A stretch of 9,839 bases of DNA, from positions 1 to 9,839 of the forward strand of contig CAYVOX010000124.1 of NCBI GenBank assembly GCA_964453035.1, written 5' to 3'. Of this stretch, positions 1-7,483 are shown in pieces (within the stretch, counting starts at the first letter, position 1; every line of letters starts with the position of its first letter). The stretch is from CAYVOX01 sp964453035 (GTDB taxonomy: Bacteria; Chloroflexota; Anaerolineae; Anaerolineales; Anaerolineaceae). A program made the translations under genes and the position numbers. The notes under the pieces are model-generated. The model saw nothing but the letters and a program-made list of their open reading frames with translations, made no database searches and had not been told where the DNA came from.

Positions 1-765
1 CTGCTGGCGTTCCAGGCCTCGGATGGCGCGCTAACCCTGGCGAATTTTCAAAAGATGGTGAGCGATACCCAGTTCAACGATGCGTTGAAGTTCACACTTT
101 TACTGCTCATTTGCATCGTGCCGCTACAGGTGGTCCTTGCGCTGCTGATGGCGCTGCTGATCCACAGCCGGTTTCGGGGCCACACCTTTTTTCTGTATAT
201 TTACGCCATCCCGCTGGCGATCTCTGACCTGGCGGGCGGCATCGTGTGGACAGCGATCTTCACCGAGCGCGGCTACCTGAATTCTATCCTGCAGTCGCTC
301 GGCCTCATTGATAAACCGTTCCTTTTTCTCTCCTACCAGAACCTCGGCGCCATGTTTGGAGCCATCGTCATTGCCGAATCCTGGCGCGCCACTGCCATTG
401 TCATGACCATCCTGCTGGCGGGCTTGCAGGTCATCCCCCGCGACTACTTTGAAGCGGCGGATGTCTTCGGCGCCACCGCGCTTAAGCGCACGCTCTACGT
501 GGTTCTACCGCTGCTGCGACCTTCCCTGCAGAACGCGCTGATTATCCGCACCATCTTTGCCTTCCAGACCTTCTCAGCCGTGATTGCGCTGGCGGGTCTC
601 ATTATTCCCACGCTCGCCGGTGAAAGCTACCGCTGGTACGTCACCATCCGCAATTCGAATGTTTCTGCTGCTTATGCCGTGATTATCATGGCCTTTACGC
701 TCATCGCCACCTTCCTCTACTTCAGGTTGTTGAAGACGAGCGAAGCAGAAGCCGGGTACGATTAG
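1..765 (+). CDS. Sugar ABC transporter permease, MalF/UgpA-type (5' partial)
   Basis: This is the inner-membrane subunit of a binding-protein-dependent carbohydrate importer, which pairs with the next gene product to form the channel. The frame is open from base 1, and the residues before the first in-frame ATG (base 55) read as normal family sequence (LTLANFQKMVSDTQF, the segment usually seen before a transmembrane helix). The gene therefore begins upstream, and 254 C-terminal residues are present. About five hydrophobic segments are visible (approx. residues 31-54, 63-87, 116-141, 181-205, 222-242, counted from base 1). The cytoplasmic EAA loop that docks on the ATPase is clear: EAA at residues 151-153 (bases 451-459), followed by G at +4 and a VVLP end. 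At least one N-terminal helix is missing. The family is certain; the substrate is unknown. The stop codon is embedded in the ribosome binding site of the next gene, which indicates co-transcription and probably coupled translation. Confidence 0.93.
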   Translation: MLAFQASDGALTLANFQKMVSDTQFNDALKFTLLLLICIVPLQVVLALLMALLIHSRFRGHTFFLYIYAIPLAISDLAGGIVWTAIFTERGYLNSILQSLGLIDKPFLFLSYQNLGAMFGAIVIAESWRATAIVMTILLAGLQVIPRDYFEAADVFGATALKRTLYVVLPLLRPSLQNALIIRTIFAFQTFSAVIALAGLIIPTLAGESYRWYVTIRNSNVSAAYAVIIMAFTLIATFLYFRLLKTSEAEAGYD

Positions 766-769
766 GAGG
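764..769 (+). promoter_or_regulatory. Shine-Dalgarno AGGAGG overlapping the upstream stop codon
   Basis: A perfect AGGAGG lies seven bases before the ATG at 777 and shares its first two bases with the TAG stop (763-765) of the preceding permease. It decides the start of the second permease: the nearer ATG at 772 runs into a stop after two codons. The arrangement favours translational coupling of the two permease subunits. Confidence 0.85.
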
Positions 770-776
770 ATATGAC

Positions 777-1604
777 ATGAAAAAACCTCGTTCCCGACGT
801 TACATCATCAATCGATTTTTGCTCTATACGGGTGCCATTTTGCTGGCGTTGTGGACGCTGGCGCCCATCTACCTCATCGCCCTGGCGGCCTTCAGCTCAA
901 AAAACGAAATCTACACCTATCCCAAACCGCTGCTGCCGGTGAATTTCTCCACCGAGACGATGGAATACTTCATCAACATCAAGGGTATTCCCGAAAACGT
1001 GCTCAATAGCGTTGTGGTGGCCTTGCTGACGATTGTTTTCAGCCTGTTTCTGGGTGCCCCGGGCGGGTATGCGCTGGCTCGCTTCCGGTTCAGGGGCAAG
1101 CAGGCCATCACCATGGGCTTCCTCATCACCAAGATGTTCCCGGTGGCCATTTTGGCCGTGCCCCTGGCGGTGGTCTTCATGCAAATGGAGTTGTACGACA
1201 CCGTCTGGGCGGTGGCAATGGTGCACACCTCCATGGCGTTGCCCTTTGTGATCATCATCTCCTCCGGTATTTTTGTGGGCGTTCCGCGCGAGTTGGAGGA
1301 GGCCGCGCAGACACTGGGCTGCAACCGTGTTCAGGCCTTTATCAAGGTGGTTCTACCGCTTGCGCTTCCGGGCCTGGCGGCAGCCGGCATCTACACCTTC
1401 GTCACTTCATGGAATGAGGTGTTTGCTGCCACCATCCTCACCTTGCTGCACCGCACCTTGCCTGCTCAGTTGATGACCAACCTGACTGAAGCTCCCCTGT
1501 ATTACCGTTACGCGGGCGGTTTCTTCATGATTATCCCCGCCCTCATCTTCATCTTTATCATCCGCAAGTACTTGCTCAATATGTGGGGCAGCATCGTCAA
1601 GTGA
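777..1604 (+). CDS. Sugar ABC transporter permease, MalG/UgpE-type
   Basis: Second channel-forming subunit of the carbohydrate ABC importer. The 275 residues are full length for the MalG class. A basic N-terminus (KKPRSRR) precedes the first helix (approx. 14-40), and further membrane segments lie around 75-100, 113-137, 142-167, 196-222 and 246-264, giving the usual six. The EAA loop is at residues 175-177, followed by G181 and VVLP near 191-194. The SWNEV motif at 211-215, just after the EAA loop, is typical of this subunit. The C-terminal KYLLNMWGSIVK is a variant of the conserved MalG-class tail. The start is fixed by AGGAGG at 764-769. The gene sits 11 bases after the first permease and 53 bases before the ATPase, as expected for one transporter operon. 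Substrate cannot be read from the sequence. Confidence 0.95.
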   Translation: MKKPRSRRYIINRFLLYTGAILLALWTLAPIYLIALAAFSSKNEIYTYPKPLLPVNFSTETMEYFINIKGIPENVLNSVVVALLTIVFSLFLGAPGGYALARFRFRGKQAITMGFLITKMFPVAILAVPLAVVFMQMELYDTVWAVAMVHTSMALPFVIIISSGIFVGVPRELEEAAQTLGCNRVQAFIKVVLPLALPGLAAAGIYTFVTSWNEVFAATILTLLHRTLPAQLMTNLTEAPLYYRYAGGFFMIIPALIFIFIIRKYLLNMWGSIVK

Positions 1605-1645
1605 GCGGTGATAAGGGCATGGACTATCCGACTTACACAAATTAG

Positions 1646-1653
1646 AGAGAGGT
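1646..1653 (+). promoter_or_regulatory. Ribosome binding site (AGAGAGGT) of the ATPase gene
   Basis: A purine-rich stretch that partly matches the anti-Shine-Dalgarno sequence lies four bases before the ATG at 1658, inside the 53-base spacer 1605-1657. I see no promoter or hairpin in that spacer, so the ATPase is most likely read from the permease transcript. Confidence 0.6.
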
Positions 1654-1657
1654 AGCT

Positions 1658-2752
1658 ATGGCAGGAATTCGTTTTGATACCATTCGCAAAATTTACGGCA
1701 AGGTCGTTGCTTCCAACGACATCAGCCTAGAAATCAAAGATGGGGAGTTCATGGTTTTGCTCGGCCCCTCCGGGTGTGGAAAGACCACCCTGTTGCGCTG
1801 CCTGGCAGGCCTGGAACAGGTTGACGGCGGGCGTGTGTATATCGGCGACCGCGATGTAACCGACCTGGCCCCGCGCGATCGCAAGATTTCCATGGTGTTT
1901 CAATCCTACGCGGTTTTCCCCCACCTCAAAGTGTTTGATAACATTGCCTTTGGCCTGCAAATGCAGGGCGTGCCCAAGGATGAAATCAAACGCCGCGTGC
2001 AGGAAGGTGCTGAACTGTTGCAGCTTGAGGACTACCTGGGGCGCTTTCCGGCCCAGTTGAGCGGCGGGCAGCGCCAGCGTGTGGCTGTGGCCCGCGCCAT
2101 CGTGATGAAAGCCCAGGTGCTGCTCATGGATGAGCCGCTCTCCAACCTGGATGCCCTGCTGCGCCTGCAGATGCGCGCCGAACTCAAGCGCCTGCACGAG
2201 GAGATTAAAGCCACCACCATCTACGTGACTCATGACCAGGTGGAAGCTCTGAGCCTGGGCGACCGCATTGCCGTGATGAAAGCCGGGCGGATTGTCCAGT
2301 GTGACGTTCCGATGAATATCTACGATTACCCCGCCTCCACCTTCGTGGGCGGCTTCATCGGCACACCGCCCATGAACTTCTTCAAAGGCAAGGTGCAGAG
2401 CAACGGAGCGGGTCCATCGGTGATGGTTGGCGAATCGGAAATCTTCCCTTCCGCTAAGATTGCCTCAGCGCTGGCGGCTAAAACCGGCTCAGATATTATC
2501 ATGGGGATGCGCCCGGAGAATATCACCCTGGCGCCCTCAAAACAGGCCAACACCATTCAGGCTCATGTGCTGGTGGTAGAGCCGCTCGGCTCGCACAAGC
2601 TGCTGACTATGAAAGTTGGTTCGGAAGGAGCCAAGGTGAGCGTGCCGCCGGATCAAATGGTCAACAGCGGTGATGACGTGTGGCTGCATTTTGACCCGGA
2701 AAAAATCCGCTGGATGGATGCTGCCAGCGGAGATGCCATCCAGGCGGCCTGA
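1658..2752 (+). CDS. Carbohydrate ABC transporter ATP-binding protein, MalK/UgpC/MsmK-type
   Basis: Cytoplasmic ATPase that energises the importer formed with the two upstream permeases. All nucleotide-binding motifs are intact: Walker A GPSGCGKT (36-43), Q-loop Q82 in VFQSYAVFPHL, signature LSGGQ (134-138), Walker B VLLMDEP (154-160), D-loop SNLD (162-165) and switch histidine H192 in YVTHDQVEA. Beyond about residue 235 comes the OB/TOBE regulatory region of the CUT1 sugar class, with PPMNFF (237-242) and GMRPENI (283-289). Length (364 residues) is normal for the family. MalK-type ATPases are sometimes shared between several transporters, so this one may also serve others in the genome, but its position next to both permeases argues for a dedicated role. 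The family is sure; naming it MalK, UgpC or MsmK would overstate what is known about the substrate. Confidence 0.96.
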   Translation: MAGIRFDTIRKIYGKVVASNDISLEIKDGEFMVLLGPSGCGKTTLLRCLAGLEQVDGGRVYIGDRDVTDLAPRDRKISMVFQSYAVFPHLKVFDNIAFGLQMQGVPKDEIKRRVQEGAELLQLEDYLGRFPAQLSGGQRQRVAVARAIVMKAQVLLMDEPLSNLDALLRLQMRAELKRLHEEIKATTIYVTHDQVEALSLGDRIAVMKAGRIVQCDVPMNIYDYPASTFVGGFIGTPPMNFFKGKVQSNGAGPSVMVGESEIFPSAKIASALAAKTGSDIIMGMRPENITLAPSKQANTIQAHVLVVEPLGSHKLLTMKVGSEGAKVSVPPDQMVNSGDDVWLHFDPEKIRWMDAASGDAIQAA

Positions 2753-2758
2753 AGCCCT

Positions 2759-5755
2759 ATGCCGCCCATAAAGACCGCGCACATCCTCTCGCATACCCAC
2801 TGGGACCGCGAGTGGTATCTCAACAGTCCCTACACCAACCCCTGGCTGGTGCCCTTCTTCGATTCGCTCTTCAAAATGCTGGAAAAAGAACCTGGCTACC
2901 GCTTTGTGCTGGACGGCCAGACCTCGATGATTGAGGATTGGCTTGAACAGCTGCAGCAGCGCGGAGAGGACGCCACCCCGCTCCTTACCCGCCTGAGCCA
3001 GTTCGCCAGCCAGGGGCGGGTGTGCGTGGGACCGTATTATTTGCAGCCCGACTGGCAGCTGGTGAGCGAGGAATCCCTGGTGCGCAACCTGCTCATCGGG
3101 CAGCGCATGGCCAGGGCGCTTGGCGGCAGCATGCCGGTCGGCTGGCTGCTGGATAATTTTGGACAAATCTCGCAGACGGCCCAGGTTCACCGGCAATTTG
3201 GACTGGATGGGTTGTTTGTGTGGCGCGGGGTGGAGATGGACCCGCGCGAGATTAAGTCCGAATTTCTCTGGCAATCGCCCGATGGCAGCCAGGTCACCGC
3301 TGTTTACCTGGTGGGCAGCTACCGCAACGGCATGCGCCTGGCGGAATACGCTGATTCGATGCCCGGGCGCATCCGGGGTGAAATCAAAAAGTTGGGACCT
3401 TTCGCCACCTCGCCCAACATCCTGCTGATGAACGGTTACGACCAGGAAATGCTGCCGGATGACATCCTGCCGATGTTGAGGCAGTTGGGTGAGCTGGAAG
3501 GGGCGCGGGTTATCCAAAGCACGCCGCAGGAATACCTGCAGGCGGTCACCAGCGCCGCGCTGCGCGAGCCGCTGCCAGTTTTACGCGGGGCACTCTACTC
3601 GGGGCGGTATATCTCAGTTTTTCCGGGCATCCTCTCCAGCCGCATGTATCTTAAGCTTCAGAACGACGCCTGCCAGAAGCTGCTGGAAAAAGCCGCTGAA
3701 CCGCTTTGCGCAACCCTGTGGGCGCTGGGAGGGGATTACCCCGCCGCTGAGTTTGACCGCGCCTGGCGCCTGTTGCTTAAAAACCATCCCCATGACAGCA
3801 TCTGCGCGGTTAGCATTGATGACGTGCATACCGATATGGAAGCGCGCTTTGAAAAAAGCGCGCAGGTAGCCCGGCAACTGGCGGGCGCTGCACTTGCCAG
3901 CCTGAGCGCCGCCATTGACACTACCTTCCAGGGTGAAGCACAAAAAAGCTGGGTGGTGTTCAATACAGCCCTCAGACCTGCCGGCGAACTGGTTGAGATT
4001 GCTTCAAGCATGCCGGAAGGCACGCGCTTTGTGGATAGCCTTGGCGTGAGATTGCCTTCTCAAAAAACAATTGCAGGGGTGGTTCTCTTGCTCCCGCAGG
4101 TGCCTGCGCTGGGCTACCAGGCGTTGTTCGCTGTTCCGGATTCCATTCAGCAGGGTCAACTGGTTCAACCGGATGGCCCCTCCTTGCAGGTGGACCTGGC
4201 TCAAAATGCAATTGAAAACGACTTCATCAGGCTTGTGGTTAATGCAGATGGCTCGCTGGAGCTGACTGACAAAGTGAACCGGGTCAGCTATCCCAACCTG
4301 CTGGTGTTTGAGGACGGTGGTGACGCCGGCGATACCTACAACACCTCTAACCCCCGGCATGATCTCATCCTCACCACGCGCAATCAAAAAGCTAAAGTCC
4401 GCTTTATCGAAACTGGCCCGCTGCGGGCTCGCCTGCAGATTGACCACACCCTGCTCGTGCCTGAGGCATTATCAGCTGACCGCTCCAGCCGCTCAACGCA
4501 GAGGATCGCCCTGCCCATCCGCACCATCATCACGGTTGAGGCGCACTCACCCGTGATCAAATGCCGCACTTCAGTCAACAACACCGCCCGCGACCACCGC
4601 CTGCGCGTGCTGTTCCCCACGGGGCTAATGGCAGAATCCGCCTACACTGAAACGCAGTTTGACGTGGTCGAACGGCAGATTTCACCTCCCCGCTATGATG
4701 ACTCGACCATCCCTGAAAACGTCAAGCAGGTCATCATCGGCGCCCGCGAACCGGAACCGGTCACCATTTACCCCCAGCGCACGTTTGTTGANNNNNNNNN
4801 NNNNNNNNNNNNNNNNNNNNNNNNNNNNNNNNNNNNNNNNNNNNNNNNNNNNNNNNNNNNNNNNNNNNNNNNNNNNNNNNNNNNNNNNNNNGGAGACTGG
4901 CAAAGCGGTGGGGTGGTGCAGCAGGCCGACCAGTTCAACAGCCGGTTGCTGGTGGTGGAGACGGATTGCCACCCCGGCGCGCTGGCGCCTGCCGGCAGCT
5001 TGATGCGCCTGGATGATCCCTCGCAGCAGTTCAAGGTCACGGCAGTCAAGCGCTCGGAGGATGGACAGACTCTGCTGGTGCGGTTTCACAATCCGACAGC
5101 CCAAAAACTCACCACCAGCCTGTGGTCGGCGCTACCAGTGTCCCAGGCCTGGCTGGCCGACCTGGCTGAGAATCCGCTTGAGAGCATCCCGGTGCACGAA
5201 GGGCACACACTTCAGGTTGCGGCTGCCCCGCACAAAATCTTAACCATCCTGCTGCGTCTGACCCGCGGCGACGGTAAATTCGTTACCTTTGAGAGCATCT
5301 CCATTCCGGAGGAAGGTGCCTCGGCTGGCTGGGATGAGTTTGCGGGCAGCTTGCCCCCGCCATCCATCCGCGCGGAAGATATTTCCCGCGAGGAACGACG
5401 CGCCGCGGAACTGGCTGCCGTGCTGGCCGAAAAGGAACAGGCGTTGCAGCAATTCACCGCGCAGGGAGAAGTTACCAGCCAGGCCGGTTTGCTCAGAATG
5501 TATCAACTGCAGCTTGATGCGGCTTCTTTCCGGCGTACTGCCCTGGAAGCGCAGCTTTCTGAGACGCTGCTCAAGAAGAACGCCTGGCTGGAAGCCAACC
5601 CGGGCTATGTGGATACCGAAACCCTGGCAGCTTACCAGGCAAACCTCCGGCGCATTGGAGATGCCATCAATACGGCCCGGGTGGAGAAACGCGCCCTGGA
5701 ATATGTGGTAGATTTATACTCAAAACTTGCCACCACACCCGAATCGTCAGGATGA
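2759..5755 (+). CDS. GH38 alpha-mannosidase-like glycoside hydrolase (interrupted by assembly gap)
   Basis: Predicted cytoplasmic, zinc-dependent retaining alpha-mannosidase; no signal peptide is visible. The N-terminal catalytic signature SHTHWDREWY is at residues 11-20, with H14 and D16 as predicted zinc ligands. The predicted nucleophile is D132 in GWLLDNFGQ. VWRG (154-157), EFLWQSPDGS (168-177) and NGYDQE (225-230) are subfamily motifs. The third-ligand region NHPHDSI (342-348) supplies H345 and D346. Residues 480-830 form the beta-rich C-terminal half (DHRLRVLFPTG at 612-622). After about residue 837 comes an additional, largely helical tail to 998. The HWDREWY branch includes mannosylglycerate hydrolase MngB, but substrate is not decided by these motifs. 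The ATG lies six bases after the ATPase stop, with no good Shine-Dalgarno sequence in the spacer, suggesting coupled translation. The 100 N at 4792-4891 replace residues 678-711 in this numbering. The reading frame is family-like on both sides, but the missing length is unknown, so residue numbers after 677 are provisional. Confidence 0.92.
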   Translation: MPPIKTAHILSHTHWDREWYLNSPYTNPWLVPFFDSLFKMLEKEPGYRFVLDGQTSMIEDWLEQLQQRGEDATPLLTRLSQFASQGRVCVGPYYLQPDWQLVSEESLVRNLLIGQRMARALGGSMPVGWLLDNFGQISQTAQVHRQFGLDGLFVWRGVEMDPREIKSEFLWQSPDGSQVTAVYLVGSYRNGMRLAEYADSMPGRIRGEIKKLGPFATSPNILLMNGYDQEMLPDDILPMLRQLGELEGARVIQSTPQEYLQAVTSAALREPLPVLRGALYSGRYISVFPGILSSRMYLKLQNDACQKLLEKAAEPLCATLWALGGDYPAAEFDRAWRLLLKNHPHDSICAVSIDDVHTDMEARFEKSAQVARQLAGAALASLSAAIDTTFQGEAQKSWVVFNTALRPAGELVEIASSMPEGTRFVDSLGVRLPSQKTIAGVVLLLPQVPALGYQALFAVPDSIQQGQLVQPDGPSLQVDLAQNAIENDFIRLVVNADGSLELTDKVNRVSYPNLLVFEDGGDAGDTYNTSNPRHDLILTTRNQKAKVRFIETGPLRARLQIDHTLLVPEALSADRSSRSTQRIALPIRTIITVEAHSPVIKCRTSVNNTARDHRLRVLFPTGLMAESAYTETQFDVVERQISPPRYDDSTIPENVKQVIIGAREPEPVTIYPQRTFVXXXXXXXXXXXXXXXXXXXXXXXXXXXXXXXXXXGDWQSGGVVQQADQFNSRLLVVETDCHPGALAPAGSLMRLDDPSQQFKVTAVKRSEDGQTLLVRFHNPTAQKLTTSLWSALPVSQAWLADLAENPLESIPVHEGHTLQVAAAPHKILTILLRLTRGDGKFVTFESISIPEEGASAGWDEFAGSLPPPSIRAEDISREERRAAELAAVLAEKEQALQQFTAQGEVTSQAGLLRMYQLQLDAASFRRTALEAQLSETLLKKNAWLEANPGYVDTETLAAYQANLRRIGDAINTARVEKRALEYVVDLYSKLATTPESSG
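4792..4891. other. Assembly gap of 100 N inside the GH38 gene
   Basis: There are exactly 100 undetermined bases, the customary placeholder for a scaffold gap of unknown size. The codon before the gap begins GA (Asp or Glu), and the first codons after it read GDWQ. In GH38 proteins these flanks are normally separated by roughly 70 to 80 residues, not 34, so the real gap is probably about 210-240 bases. The uninterrupted frame across the N run is therefore not evidence in itself; it depends on the placeholder length. Confidence 0.97.
5384..5752 (+). other. Helical, coiled-coil-like C-terminal tail of the GH38 protein
   Basis: Residues about 876-998 (gap-dependent numbering) are rich in Glu, Ala, Leu, Arg and Gln with heptad-like spacing. 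Examples are EERRAAELAAVLAEKEQALQ, then RTALEAQLSETLL, then ARVEKRALEYVVDLYSKL. This is unlike the beta-sandwich sequence before it. A linker with prolines (SLPPPS, 864-869) separates it from the segment PHKILTILLRL (824-834), which looks like the normal end of the GH38 C-terminal domain. A role in oligomerisation is possible but is only inferred. Confidence 0.6.
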
Positions 5756-5764
5756 GTCAATTTT

Positions 5765-7483
5765 ATGAGTGATTTATCACAGGTTCTTGAATATCTCATT
5801 CACCTTTATGATGAGCCAGCCGGTCAGGCAACCTACCAGAGGGTTTGCAATCTGCTGGATCATTACCGCTCGCGGATACCCCCCGCGCGTTTATCGTCTC
5901 TCAGCCAGCGTGATGCCATTCTGATTACATATGGCGACCAGGTCACTCAACCCGGCGAGGCTCCGCTGCACACCCTTAAAGAATTTTGCCAGGCGCGCAT
6001 TTCAGGCGCGGTGAGCGGGGTGCACATTTTGCCGTTTTACCCTTACACCTCAGATGACGGCTTCTCCGTGGTGGATTACCAGGTGGTTGATCCCGCGTTG
6101 GGAAGCTGGGAGGATATTGCGCGCTTCGGGCAGAATTTTAACCTGATGTTTGATGCCGTCATTAACCACATTTCTGCTCAGAGCGCCTGGTTTAAGGGAT
6201 ATTGTCACGGAGACCCGCGCTACGCTGATTACTTCATCGCTGTGCCACCCGGCGCTGACCTCTCAAAGGTGATTCGCCCGCGCACGCTGCCGCTGCTCAC
6301 CACGTTCCAGGTCAACCAGCAGCCCAGGAATATCTGGACAACCTTCAGCGCCGACCAGGTTGACTTGAATTACAGGAATCCGGCAGTTCTGCTGGATATC
6401 CTGGATACGTTGTTGTTTTACGTGGAGCGTGGGGCTGAACTGATTCGCCTGGATGCGATTGCGTTTCTCTGGAAGGAATACGGCACCACTTGCCTGCACC
6501 TGCCTCAGACTCACCGCGTCATCCAGTTGATTCGCCTAGTGCTCAACCAGGTTGCCCCGCACGTGGCGCTCATCACGGAAACCAACGTGCCACATGCTGA
6601 CAACCTCTCCTACTTTGGCGATGGTTATAACGAAGCCCAGCTGGTGTATAACTTTGCCCTGCCGCCCCTGGTGCTGCACACCTTGCACACTGCCAGCGCC
6701 GATAGTCTCTCCCGCTGGGCGGCTTCGCTGGCTCTGCCCTCCAAAAAAACCACCTTTTTTAACTTCCTGGCATCGCATGATGGCGTGGGGCTCAACCCGG
6801 TGCGCGATATCCTCGCCCCGGCGGAGATTGATGCCATCGTGGAGCGCGTGCGCCTGCACGGGGGACTGGTCTCCAATAAGACCAATCCGGATGGTTCCAC
6901 CAGCCCTTACGAACTTAACATCAATTACTTTGATGCTCTCAACAACCCCCGCGCGGAAGAACCCCAGCCAATCCGGGTGGGGCGCTTTCTGGCGTCACAG
7001 GCGATCATGCTGGCGATCCTCGGCGTACCCGGTATTTACTTTCACAGCCTGTTTGGCTCACGCGGCTGGCTGGAAGGCGTGCAGCGCACCGGGCACAACC
7101 GCACCATCAACCGCCAGAAGCTGACGCGCCTCGCGCTTGAGACTGAACTGAACGATCCCGGCTCGATTCGCAACCAGGTTTTCAGCCGCTATTGCCACCT
7201 GCTGCGCGTCCGCGCCGCTGCCCCCGCCTTTGATCCATACGGCAGCATGCAGGTGGTGGATGCCGGCGAGCGGGTCTTTGCGGTATTACGCTGTGCGCCT
7301 CAGGCAAAAGCGGTGCTGTGCCTGCAAAACGTCACCGCGGGCGTTCAGTCCGTCGATTCCAAAATTTTCTCGCAGCCTGTCAGGTTAAACCATCCGCTGG
7401 ATTTGGTGAGCGGGCAGAGGGTCAACCCTGTTGCGCTGGCGCTGGCGCCGTATCAAACCATGTGGCTAACGGAGATTGAATAA
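5765..7483 (+). CDS. GH13 subfamily 18 glycoside phosphorylase, glucosylglycerate phosphorylase-like
   Basis: Predicted cytoplasmic enzyme that cleaves an alpha-glucoside with phosphate, giving alpha-glucose 1-phosphate. It has the alpha-amylase barrel regions: HILPFYPYTSDDGFSVVDY (87-105), DAVINH (130-135), nucleophile D230 in ELIRLDAIAFLWKE, acid/base E272 in ITETNVPH, and transition-state aspartate D339 in FLASHDGVGLNP. A mobile loop GGLVSNKTNPDGS follows at 366-378. GH13_18 contains sucrose phosphorylases (about 480-500 residues) and a longer branch, including E. coli YcjM and glucosylglycerate phosphorylases, of about 560-570. At 572 residues, with TETNVPHADNLSYFGDG and YNFALPPLVL, this protein fits the long branch. 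Automated pipelines often call such proteins sucrose phosphorylase or alpha-amylase. The start at 5765 lies nine bases after the GH38 stop with only a weak, distant AGGA (5749-5752). The ATG at 5752 that overlaps the GH38 stop ends after six codons. Co-transcription with the ABC transporter genes parallels the E. coli ycj cluster. Exact acceptor is uncertain. Confidence 0.88.
   Translation: MSDLSQVLEYLIHLYDEPAGQATYQRVCNLLDHYRSRIPPARLSSLSQRDAILITYGDQVTQPGEAPLHTLKEFCQARISGAVSGVHILPFYPYTSDDGFSVVDYQVVDPALGSWEDIARFGQNFNLMFDAVINHISAQSAWFKGYCHGDPRYADYFIAVPPGADLSKVIRPRTLPLLTTFQVNQQPRNIWTTFSADQVDLNYRNPAVLLDILDTLLFYVERGAELIRLDAIAFLWKEYGTTCLHLPQTHRVIQLIRLVLNQVAPHVALITETNVPHADNLSYFGDGYNEAQLVYNFALPPLVLHTLHTASADSLSRWAASLALPSKKTTFFNFLASHDGVGLNPVRDILAPAEIDAIVERVRLHGGLVSNKTNPDGSTSPYELNINYFDALNNPRAEEPQPIRVGRFLASQAIMLAILGVPGIYFHSLFGSRGWLEGVQRTGHNRTINRQKLTRLALETELNDPGSIRNQVFSRYCHLLRVRAAAPAFDPYGSMQVVDAGERVFAVLRCAPQAKAVLCLQNVTAGVQSVDSKIFSQPVRLNHPLDLVSGQRVNPVALALAPYQTMWLTEIE

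Noticed and set aside
55..57. ATG as the true start of the first permease
   Set aside because: The frame is open back to base 1, and the upstream residues match the family. A start here would also lack the first helix expected of a MalF-type subunit and has no Shine-Dalgarno sequence.
2537..3517. Long minus-strand open frame (326 codons) spanning the ATPase/GH38 junction
   Set aside because: It lies entirely antisense to two clearly recognisable genes with intact motifs, shows no family features, and is Pro/His/Gln-rich as expected for a shadow frame in GC-rich coding DNA.
5752..5772. ATGA overlap at the GH38 stop as start of the phosphorylase
   Set aside because: That frame ends after six codons; the ATG at 5765 gives the full-length enzyme.
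6552..7124. 190-codon plus-strand frame inside the phosphorylase gene
   Set aside because: It is an alternate frame of the GH13_18 coding sequence, rich in Trp, Cys, Pro and Ser with no recognisable domain or ribosome binding site.
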